9,311 nucleotides of DNA from Spirosoma fluviale. Lineage in GTDB: Bacteria > Bacteroidota > Bacteroidia > Cytophagales > Spirosomataceae. The notes under the pieces were generated by a model. It made no database searches. It saw only the letters and a list, made by a program, of their open reading frames with translations, and was not told the DNA's origin. This document shows, one piece after another, positions 1 through 6,323 of the stretch (its first letter is position 1; each line of letters starts with the position of its first letter). The stretch spans positions 1 to 9,311 of the forward strand of contig CAMARL010000065.1 of NCBI GenBank assembly GCA_945860325.1, read 5' to 3'. Made by a program: the position numbers and the translations under genes.

Positions 1-153
1 CGAATGCAAACTAAGGCACTATTCGAAGATGAAACAGGAGTATTTTCAGCTAAAATAATTCGGATAAATCCCAATGGCCATCTAGTTCTTGAAAAATCAA
101 ATGAAATCAAGGTATATGATTTAAAAGAATTAAGTTTTATTTTTAGCGAGTAA
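1..153 (+). CDS. birA: C-terminal end of a probable biotin--[acetyl-CoA-carboxylase] ligase (partial)
   Basis: The window opens inside a reading frame (frame 1) that runs 50 codons to a TAA at 151-153. The visible tail contains GVFSAKIIRINPNGHLVLE and ends in VYDLKELSFIF. This resembles the small SH3-like C-terminal domain of Bacteroidota biotin-protein ligases, where a 'G.F.G.I.GV...G.L.L' stretch is followed by a strand ending '.(F/Y).LKE(I/V).F'. Biotin-protein ligase attaches biotin to the carrier protein of acetyl-CoA carboxylase in the cytoplasm, the first committed step of fatty acid synthesis. The catalytic domain lies outside the window, so the call rests on this tail only. The next gene, an acyl-CoA synthetase, starts 14 bases later on the same strand, which suggests a shared transcript. 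No DNA-binding domain can be judged. Confidence 0.6.
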   Translation, partial: RMQTKALFEDETGVFSAKIIRINPNGHLVLEKSNEIKVYDLKELSFIFSE

Positions 154-167
154 AACCTAAAAAAACG

Positions 168-1823
168 ATGATCTCTACCTACCAAAGCAATTTGGAGAAT
201 TTCTATTATTGGGCCCATAAACAACCTAATAAAATTTTCTTAAAACAACCAGTAGGAGATAATTTCATCGATTTCACTTATCAAGAGTCTGAAAACCACG
301 TTAATAAATTAGCCGCATTCTTACAAGAGAAAGTCCAATTAGGGCCCAAGCATGTAGGTATATTGGCAAAAAATTCAGCCTATTGGATTTTAGCAGATTT
401 AGCCATTTCCTCAGCCGCTTGTGTCTCAGTTCCTTTTTATGCGACGTTAACATCAGAACAATTAAATGAGGTATTGGTACATTCCGATTGCCAAGTACTC
501 ATTGTGGGCAAATTGGATCATTGGGATTCCATCAAAAGTGGTATCCCCGAAAATGTTCTTATCATCCACACACCCGAATCCGAAGGAAAAGATTCAATCC
601 ATTGGAATGACATCCTCAACCAAGAGTTTCCAGCATTTCAGCCCCATAAACCACAGGACAACGAATTATCCACCATCGTGTATACTTCAGGCACTACAGG
701 TTCGCCCAAAGGTGTCATGATTTCCAATAGTTCGGTGACTCAAGCCATCAATTTAGCGAGGAAAATTGCCCATTTAGATACGCCAAATGCACGATTTATA
801 TCCTATTTACCCTTATGTCATATTGCCGAAAGAAATATTGTTGAATTTGCCAGCATCGCTTCAGGTGGAACCATCTATTTCGTAGAAAATCTATTGACAT
901 TTAAAGAGAATTTACATCGGGCAAATCCCACTCACTTCCTCGCGGTGCCCAGAATTTGGAGTAAATTTCAAGAAGGAATTTTAGAAAAAATTGGAGGACA
1001 AAAAAAACTAGACTTACTCTTGAAGGTCCCCATTTTAAATCAAATCATTAAGAACAAAATCAAAAAAGGCCTTGGTTTAGACAAAGCCATTTTGATGATC
1101 ACTGGAGCCGCGCCCATGCCTCCTGAATTATTAAAATGGTATCAAAAAATTGATTTTTTCATTCAAGAAGCCTACGGAATGACCGAAAACATGGGTTTAA
1201 ACTCGCTCATGCCAAGAGATGAAATAAGAATTGGCACCGTAGGTAAAATTCATGAGACCTGTCAAACTAGAATTGACCCTGAAACGAAAGAGATACAAAT
1301 GAAAGCCGACTATAATTCCTGGGGATATTACAAAGAAGAAAAATTAACCCAAGCGCTTTTTGAGGATGGATGGTTAAAAACAGGGGATATGGGTGAACTA
1401 GATTCAAATGGCTTTTTATCCATCATAGGAAGAGTAAAAGATAATTTTAAAACATCCAAAGGACAATATGTATCACCCGCTCCGATCGAAAACAACCTGT
1501 CAATTGATCCACACATAGAACAATGCTGCGTGGTGGGTATTAATTTACCCCAACCCATTGCGTTAATCGTCTTAAGTTTAGAAGGGAAAAAATTAGAACA
1601 GAATACTTTGATCAAAAATCTAGAAGACTTAATGAAAAATACCAACCCTCATTTCAAGAAATATGAACACCTATCAAAAATGATTGTATTAAAGGAGGAC
1701 TGGACGATTGAGAACAATTGCCTAACCCCCACTTTGAAAATAAAAAGGCCCATCATTGAACAGAAATATTTGACTTTATTTGAAACATGGAATATTCAAT
1801 CAAAATCGATCATTTTCGAATAA
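168..1823 (+). CDS. Long-chain fatty acid--CoA ligase (AMP-binding, ANL superfamily)
   Basis: This 551-residue cytosolic or membrane-associated enzyme is predicted to join a fatty acid to coenzyme A by way of an acyl-AMP. The core motifs are all visible. The phosphate-binding loop YTSGTTGSPKG is at about residues 172-182, and the adenine-site motif EAYGMTE at 334-340. GWLKTGD, which binds the ribose, is at 401-407. The hinge GRVKDNFKTSKGQYVSP is at 421-437. A C-terminal LTPTLKIKR at 519-527 carries the likely catalytic lysine K524. The wording of the last two motifs ('KTSKGQYVSP', 'TPTLKIKR') is typical of long-chain acyl-CoA synthetases rather than acetyl-CoA synthetases. The protein is slightly shorter than the usual roughly 600 residues. 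There is no clear Shine-Dalgarno before the ATG, only an A-rich stretch, as is common in Bacteroidota. Chain-length preference cannot be read from sequence. Confidence 0.9.
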   Translation: MISTYQSNLENFYYWAHKQPNKIFLKQPVGDNFIDFTYQESENHVNKLAAFLQEKVQLGPKHVGILAKNSAYWILADLAISSAACVSVPFYATLTSEQLNEVLVHSDCQVLIVGKLDHWDSIKSGIPENVLIIHTPESEGKDSIHWNDILNQEFPAFQPHKPQDNELSTIVYTSGTTGSPKGVMISNSSVTQAINLARKIAHLDTPNARFISYLPLCHIAERNIVEFASIASGGTIYFVENLLTFKENLHRANPTHFLAVPRIWSKFQEGILEKIGGQKKLDLLLKVPILNQIIKNKIKKGLGLDKAILMITGAAPMPPELLKWYQKIDFFIQEAYGMTENMGLNSLMPRDEIRIGTVGKIHETCQTRIDPETKEIQMKADYNSWGYYKEEKLTQALFEDGWLKTGDMGELDSNGFLSIIGRVKDNFKTSKGQYVSPAPIENNLSIDPHIEQCCVVGINLPQPIALIVLSLEGKKLEQNTLIKNLEDLMKNTNPHFKKYEHLSKMIVLKEDWTIENNCLTPTLKIKRPIIEQKYLTLFETWNIQSKSIIFE

Positions 1824-1873
1824 ATTAATCAGGTATTAAATTATGTATCAGCCTTATTAATTAATTTTAAGGC

Positions 1874-3244
1874 ATGCGAATGCCCATACTCATTTTATTA
1901 ATCTCTTTTGCCTATTCAACAAACGGGCAATTTATTCGCATCGATAGCATTCTTTTCAAAGGGAATGAAAAAACAAAAAATCAAATTTTAATTAGGGAAT
2001 TGGATTTTAGTCCAGGTGATTCAGTAGCCATTAATACCTTAGATGCAAGATTAGAATACAATCGACGCAAATTAATGAATACCAATTTATTCATTTGGGT
2101 CAAAGCAGATTTAAACCAATTGCCCAATGGGCACTTGAAAATTTCATTTGAATTTCTTGAACAATGGTATATCTTGGGATACCCCATTTTCCAACTGGCC
2201 GACCGAAATCTAAATGACTGGTGGTCAAGAGGTCGTGATTTAAATAGATCTATTTATGGGATCCATTTTATTCACAACAACTTCCAAGGTCGAAACGAAA
2301 AATTAATGATTAAAGCAGAAACTGGATTTACTCAAAGACTTGATTTCACGTATAGCAATCCTTATCTAGACAAGAAAAAAACATTGGGTTTAGCGGTCAA
2401 CGCAAGCTATTCCACATCCAAAACAATTCCCTACAAAACCAGAAATGATACGTTGCAATATTTGACGACCGAAAAAATATTGCGCGAAAGGTGGACTGGG
2501 GGAATCACCCTGCGAAAAAGATTTAAATTTTACGACCTTCAGACCCTCGAGTTAAAATACACACATACCGTTATTTCAGACACCATCGTAAAATTGAACC
2601 CCACGTATTTTGCGCTCAATACGAAAGAGCAAAATTTCACCCAATTCCTCTACACCTATTCCTATGATTTCAGGGATTTAATTGCCTACCCTTTGAGAGG
2701 TCGAAAATTTGACATTTCGATCAACAAAGTAGGCATAATCCCTTCTGACCAAGTAGATTTCTGGGAAATAAGCGGAGCCATTGCCTACTTTTTTGATCTA
2801 GGTTCCCATTTTTTCCTCAGCACACAGGTCAAAGGTAAAATTTCAAAAAATACGAATATTCCCTACGCGAATATTAGAGGCCTTGGATATGGAAATGAAA
2901 TCGTACGTGGGTATGAACTTAACGTGTTAGATGGAACATCCTATTTTTTAAATAGGAATACAATAAAATTCCAATTGTTAAATAAGGTTTTTAAACTACC
3001 GTTTTTGCCGATCAAACAATTTAATCAAATCCCTATTGCTATTTACCCCACCGCTTTTTATGACTTTGCATATGTGAACAACAACTTTTCAGCCAATGAA
3101 AACAAACTAGTTAACCAATGGATTTCCGGAGGCGGTTTAGGTTTTGATGTAGTTACCTATTATAATTTGGTCTGCAAATTTGGATTTCCTGTCACCAACG
3201 AAAGTAAAATAGGCATGGTGATCGGAATTGGAAGAGAATTTTAA
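1874..3244 (+). CDS. Omp85/BamA-like outer membrane beta-barrel protein with a short POTRA region
   Basis: This 456-residue protein begins with a probable signal peptide (about residues 1-18, hydrophobic core ILILLISFAYS, mature part near Q19). Residues about 20-95 look like one POTRA domain: 'FIRIDSILFKGNEKTKNQILIRELDFSPGD' followed by a helix and 'GHLKISFEF'. From about residue 130 to the end, alternating aromatic strands fit a 16-strand barrel of the bacterial surface antigen (D15) family. VRGYE at 344-348 matches the conserved (V/I)RG(F/Y) motif of the inward-folded loop 6. The final residue is phenylalanine (GIGREF), as in signals recognised by the BAM complex. Family members insert or export outer membrane proteins or lipids; the cargo here is unknown. 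BamA itself has five POTRA domains, so this is a small paralogue. Two in-frame ATGs lie two codons apart (1874 and 1880), and either could be the start. Confidence 0.8.
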   Translation: MRMPILILLISFAYSTNGQFIRIDSILFKGNEKTKNQILIRELDFSPGDSVAINTLDARLEYNRRKLMNTNLFIWVKADLNQLPNGHLKISFEFLEQWYILGYPIFQLADRNLNDWWSRGRDLNRSIYGIHFIHNNFQGRNEKLMIKAETGFTQRLDFTYSNPYLDKKKTLGLAVNASYSTSKTIPYKTRNDTLQYLTTEKILRERWTGGITLRKRFKFYDLQTLELKYTHTVISDTIVKLNPTYFALNTKEQNFTQFLYTYSYDFRDLIAYPLRGRKFDISINKVGIIPSDQVDFWEISGAIAYFFDLGSHFFLSTQVKGKISKNTNIPYANIRGLGYGNEIVRGYELNVLDGTSYFLNRNTIKFQLLNKVFKLPFLPIKQFNQIPIAIYPTAFYDFAYVNNNFSANENKLVNQWISGGGLGFDVVTYYNLVCKFGFPVTNESKIGMVIGIGREF

Positions 3245-3464
3245 GACCTGCTAAAAAATCAATTAGATGGATTAAACCCATAAAAAAATAGGCCAGTTAA
3301 TAACCGACCCATTTTGATAATACCTAACCACTAATAATCTTATATATTTTAACTATCTTAAATCAACCGCTAAATCATTACAAAAATAACATTTATTTTG
3401 TTAGTTAGCACTTTTTCTGAATCATTTCAATAATTTTAGCTTTTAAAATACCTTTCTAGAAAAC
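3245..3464 (+). promoter_or_regulatory. Intergenic spacer with an imperfect palindrome upstream of the lipoprotein gene
   Basis: This 220-base AT-rich gap holds no supported gene. It should contain the end of the Omp85 transcript and the promoter of the lipoprotein gene. The only clear structure is an imperfect dyad at 3380-3401, ACAAAA(A)TAA then a three-base centre then TTATTTTGT, pairing nine positions with one bulged A. TAATTTTA at 3431-3438 resembles the Bacteroidota -7 element TAnnTTTG at 7 of 8 positions, but no TTTG lies 19-21 bases upstream of it. I found no convincing GC-rich terminator stem with a T-run after the Omp85 gene. Confidence 0.25.
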
Positions 3465-4055
3465 ATGAGAAAAGATTTCCTTCGCTTTACCCACATGATT
3501 GCAAAATTAATCGTTTTGATTTTAACTTCCACCCTAGTGTTTTTCTCATGCAACTCATCGCAAGAAAACGGAAAGGAAGGAGCATCAAACACCTCCGAAA
3601 TAGACCAAAGGGTTTTAAATGCTTGGGAACAAAGTGGTGATCTAGTTCAAAAAATTACGTTAAGTTCGAAGGGTGTTGTTAGAAATCAAGCATGGGGAAT
3701 TTCGATAGACTCTTTACAAGAAAAACTTGAATTAGCAGAAAACCAACCAGCCAGTGGTAAATCTTATACACTCTATTTTGATGACAGCGATTTAAATTTT
3801 ACAGATATCTCCTACCTCGGCGACGACCAACAAAAATTAACTGAGATTGATTTTGACATTTTTGTAGAAACCAAATCTCAAGTAGAAGAACTGAAGGCAA
3901 AATTCACCACCTATTTACAAGTGAAATTTGGAGCCTACAAAACCGAAGGCACTAAAATTATTTGGGAAAAAGACAAAAACACCATGGTCATCTTACAAGA
4001 CGTAAGTACGGTTAAGGACCCAGGAATCAAACTTGTTTTTTTAAGGAAAAATTAA
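3465..4055 (+). CDS. Putative lipoprotein of unknown function
   Basis: I do not recognise the family of this 196-residue protein. The N-terminus has a hydrophobic run (LIVLILTSTLVFF) ending in FFSC, a lipobox with the lipidated cysteine at residue 29, so the mature protein of about 168 residues is expected to be membrane-anchored through lipid. A second ATG at codon 11 (3495) would give a more usual 18-residue signal before the cysteine and is a reasonable alternative start. The signal is followed by a polar linker (SSQENGKEGASNTSE), a segment 'GVVRNQAWGISIDSLQEKLE' and a probable alpha/beta domain rich in acidic and aromatic residues (YTLYFDDSDLNFTDISYLGDD, then FDIFVETKSQVEELKAKF). The IDFDIFV strand, a helix and a basic C-terminus suggest one small globular domain. 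Its stop overlaps the stop of ilvE on the opposite strand. Confidence 0.75.
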   Translation: MRKDFLRFTHMIAKLIVLILTSTLVFFSCNSSQENGKEGASNTSEIDQRVLNAWEQSGDLVQKITLSSKGVVRNQAWGISIDSLQEKLELAENQPASGKSYTLYFDDSDLNFTDISYLGDDQQKLTEIDFDIFVETKSQVEELKAKFTTYLQVKFGAYKTEGTKIIWEKDKNTMVILQDVSTVKDPGIKLVFLRKN

Positions 4056-5104
4056 ACTTTCCAAACCCAACCACGCGAATCTTCGATCTCACCTAGTCTA
4101 ACTTGATTGATTTCAGTGAAAACTTTGCTAGAGAAATCTGATTCTTTTTTATCAGGTAATTGATAATCTTTTCCTTCAAATCCAATGGTTTGAATCGGAG
4201 CAATAACAGCTGCTGTACCTGCTCCAAACGCTTCTGTCACGGATCCATCTAAAATACCACTGACCAACTCTTTCACCGACAATTGGCGTTCTTGCACATT
4301 GATTCCCCAGTCTTTCGCAATTTGAATAACTGATTTTCGAGTTACCCCATCTAAAATGGTATCTCCAGTTGGCGCCGTCACCAATGAACCACCCACCATA
4401 AACATCAAATTCATTGTTCCAGCTTCTTCCACATATTGATGTGTGGCAGCGTCCGTCCAAATAATTTGATCATAACCCGCTTGCATCGCTTTTTGAGTCG
4501 CAAACAAAGAACTTCCATAATTACCTGCATTTTTTGCAAAACCCACTCCACCTTTAGCAGCACGTATGTATTCTGTTTCAACTCGCACTTTCAAGGGCTT
4601 AGAATAATACGAACCCACTGGGCAATTGAAGATAATAAATTTATACGTCGTAGAAGGACTTACACCTACATATTCGTCAGTTGCAAACATGAATGGACGT
4701 ATGTATAAAGAACAACCTTCTTTATTTGGCACCCAGGCATTGTCTATTTCCAACAACTTTTTCAAACCGCCTAAAAAAATCTCCTCAGGGATCTCAGGCA
4801 TGCACATACGAACAGCCGATTTATTGAAGCGTTTAAAATTCTCTTCCGGTCGAAAGACCAAAACATCCCCTTTTGCAGAACGATATCCTTTCATCCCCTC
4901 AAAAATGGATTGGCCATAATGAATGGACATCATGGCCGGCTGATAGCTCAGTGGACCATAAGGCTGAATAGTCATCGATTGCCAAGCGCCATTGGCATAT
5001 TCGGCGATCAACATATGATCCGCAAAACTACGTCCAAAAGCTAAATTGTTAAAATCGACTTCATCGATTCTTGACTTTTGAATAGGGTGTATTTGAATTT
5101 CCAT
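4052..5104 (-). CDS. ilvE: Branched-chain amino acid aminotransferase
   Basis: This 350-residue pyridoxal phosphate enzyme of fold type IV interconverts leucine, isoleucine and valine with their 2-oxo acids, using glutamate/2-oxoglutarate, in the cytoplasm. The length and motifs match the larger (eukaryote-like, about 350-residue) class rather than the 309-residue E. coli type. YGQSIFEGMKGYR is near residues 63-75 and YIRPFMFATDEYVGV at 134-148. GGVGFAKNAGNYGSS at 185-199 holds the likely cofactor lysine K191. VEEAGTMNLMF at 225-235 has the conserved glutamate, and ILDGVTRKSV lies at 250-259. The start ATG is preceded by an A-rich, Shine-Dalgarno-free stretch. It is the second gene after the cobalamin adenosyltransferase, 12 bases downstream, so the two are probably co-transcribed. 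No other ilv or leu gene is in view. Confidence 0.95.
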   Translation of the reverse strand: MEIQIHPIQKSRIDEVDFNNLAFGRSFADHMLIAEYANGAWQSMTIQPYGPLSYQPAMMSIHYGQSIFEGMKGYRSAKGDVLVFRPEENFKRFNKSAVRMCMPEIPEEIFLGGLKKLLEIDNAWVPNKEGCSLYIRPFMFATDEYVGVSPSTTYKFIIFNCPVGSYYSKPLKVRVETEYIRAAKGGVGFAKNAGNYGSSLFATQKAMQAGYDQIIWTDAATHQYVEEAGTMNLMFMVGGSLVTAPTGDTILDGVTRKSVIQIAKDWGINVQERQLSVKELVSGILDGSVTEAFGAGTAAVIAPIQTIGFEGKDYQLPDKKESDFSSKVFTEINQVRLGEIEDSRGWVWKV

Positions 5105-5116
5105 TTTTTAATATTC

Positions 5117-5668
5117 TTATTTGCCTGAATTCCAAGGTGTTTCTGGAACCCCTAATGTTTTATGTAATAATCGACACATCATAAATAAATAATCGGACAA
5201 TCTATTTAAATATACAATTGATATCGCGTAATCTTCATTTTGAATGGGTTTTACCCATTGAATTAAACTTCGCTCAGCACGCCTACAAACCGTTCGCGTA
5301 ATTTGTGCTGTGGCAATCGTCTCGTGGCCACCGGGTAAAATAAAAAACCTCATAGGCTCTAAATTAGCGTCCATTTCATCAATCATTTCCTCTAATGAAA
5401 CAATATCCTGCATGGATATCAATTTCATATTGCCCAAATATTCCTTTGAATCTGTGGCAATATGAGCCCCCAAAACAAATAAACTTTGTTGGATTTTTAT
5501 TAATTTTTGAGTCAATTCTTCAGGAACTTTACATATCAGTAACCCTATAAATGAATTTAACTCATCCACATCCCCAATCGCAGCTAAACGAACATCCGAC
5601 TTTAATAGGTCTTGGCCATCAGCTAACCTGGTGAAACCTTGATCACCATTTTTTGTATATATACGCAT
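5117..5668 (-). CDS. PduO-type ATP:cob(I)alamin adenosyltransferase
   Basis: This 183-residue protein transfers the adenosyl group of ATP to reduced cobalamin, making coenzyme B12. Family signatures are present in order: MRIYTKNGDQGFTRL at 1-15 (ATP binding), GDVDELNSFIGL at 32-43, FILPGG at 109-114, RTVCRRAER at 125-133 and YLNRLSDYLF at 153-162. The length is normal for the family. The fold is expected to be a trimer of five-helix bundles. One local oddity is glutamine at residue 122, where relatives I recall have histidine (SALH.AR or similar). The gene lies first in a probable two-gene transcript with ilvE. A near-perfect Bacteroidota promoter ends about 20 bases before the ATG, so the untranslated leader should be very short, roughly 14-17 bases. 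I leave the symbol blank because pduO, cobO and mmaB names are all used for this family. Confidence 0.92.
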   Translation of the reverse strand: MRIYTKNGDQGFTRLADGQDLLKSDVRLAAIGDVDELNSFIGLLICKVPEELTQKLIKIQQSLFVLGAHIATDSKEYLGNMKLISMQDIVSLEEMIDEMDANLEPMRFFILPGGHETIATAQITRTVCRRAERSLIQWVKPIQNEDYAISIVYLNRLSDYLFMMCRLLHKTLGVPETPWNSGK

Positions 5669-5688
5669 CGTTCATCTTTTGTGGAGGA

Positions 5689-5719
5689 CAAAAATACTTT
5701 TTTCGGCCTTTATTTCAAA
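5689..5719 (-). promoter_or_regulatory. Bacteroidota-type promoter for the adenosyltransferase-ilvE genes
   Basis: Read on the - strand, TTTG (5719-5716) is followed by exactly 19 bases and then TATTTTTG (5696-5689). This matches the -33/-7 pattern TTTG-N19-TAnnTTTG known for the primary sigma factor of Bacteroides and relatives at every defined position. Transcription would start near 5682-5685. A second TATTTTTG on the same strand (5734-5727) has only TTTA-like sequence upstream and is a weaker candidate. Confidence 0.75.
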
Positions 5720-5764
5720 TATTTGACAAAAATATACCTTTACATGAGAGAATAAAGATAAAGA

Positions 5765-5796
5765 TTAGGTCATCCAAGATTTCAAAAGTAATTTTG
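5765..5796 (+). promoter_or_regulatory. Bacteroidota-type promoter for the DUF1648-queA genes
   Basis: TTAG (5765-5768, one mismatch to TTTG) is followed by 20 bases and TAATTTTG (5789-5796), a full match to TAnnTTTG. Transcription would start near 5800-5804, leaving only about 10-14 bases before the ATG at 5814. It is back to back with the - strand promoter at 5689-5719. Confidence 0.6.
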
Positions 5797-5813
5797 TTGA
5801 CAATTTCAAAAAT

Positions 5814-6323
5814 ATGTCGATCGATTATTTCCTTTCTCGTGTACTAAGAATCTTTACTTTATTAAGTCTTGGCATCACTCTTTTATTTATTTACCGAGGA
5901 TTACCTGATCCAGTGGCAGTACATTTTGGCGAGACGGGCAGAGGAGATGGTTTTTTACCTAAAGCTGAGGTCTTTTATTTATTGGCAGGCGTTATTACCG
6001 TTTTAAATATTTTAATTTTATTATTAATCAAAACGGTTGAAAAAATTCCTGCCGCACGTTTGGACTCACTAAACCGCCTCTTTCTAGATAAAGCTCCAGA
6101 AAATATCAAAAAAATATGCATCGATTGGCTTCATTTTTTACCTGTCGCCATTCATACCTATTTAATTTTAATCCTAAGGACCCTTTTGTTGTTGAATGAC
6201 GAGAGAACTAGAAACCAAGATTTTACATATGTTCCTATGGTCGGAATTTGTATATTATTGCTTTGGTTTATTTATTTACCTGCTAGGTTATTAAGTTTGC
6301 CAAAATCAGATTCATTGGGATGA
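5814..6323 (+). CDS. DUF1648-like integral membrane protein
   Basis: This 169-residue protein has four probable membrane helices at about residues 8-27, 53-72, 107-127 and 140-160. After the first helix, LPDPVAVHFGETGRGDGFLPK (30-50) resembles the DUF1648 motif 'LPD.(I/V).(V/T)HF...G..DGW..K', which in SdpI-type and related membrane proteins lies just outside the first helix. Its function is unknown; SdpI, a relative, gives immunity to a toxic peptide in Bacillus, but this protein is too divergent to transfer that role. The ATG follows a TAATTTTG promoter element by 17 bases. The last codons overlap the start of queA (ATGA at 6320-6323), so translation of queA is probably coupled to this gene. 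Confidence 0.75.
   Translation: MSIDYFLSRVLRIFTLLSLGITLLFIYRGLPDPVAVHFGETGRGDGFLPKAEVFYLLAGVITVLNILILLLIKTVEKIPAARLDSLNRLFLDKAPENIKKICIDWLHFLPVAIHTYLILILRTLLLLNDERTRNQDFTYVPMVGICILLLWFIYLPARLLSLPKSDSLG

Noticed and set aside
1328..1645. 105-codon open frame on the - strand inside the acyl-CoA synthetase gene
   Set aside because: It lies opposite a gene with all its family motifs, has no recognisable domain, and its cysteine- and serine-rich translation looks like reverse-frame noise.
4176..4460. 94-codon - strand frame overlapping ilvE in another phase
   Set aside because: Composition (many W, C, R, S) is that of an out-of-frame reading of ilvE.
4436..4919. Two + strand open frames (90 and 97 codons) opposite ilvE
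   Set aside because: They mirror a well-supported aminotransferase and show no family similarity, promoter or ribosome-binding site.
5653..5847. 64-codon + strand frame across the divergent promoter region
   Set aside because: It covers both predicted promoters and the start of the adenosyltransferase gene, and its low-complexity, lysine/isoleucine-rich translation fits non-coding AT-rich DNA.
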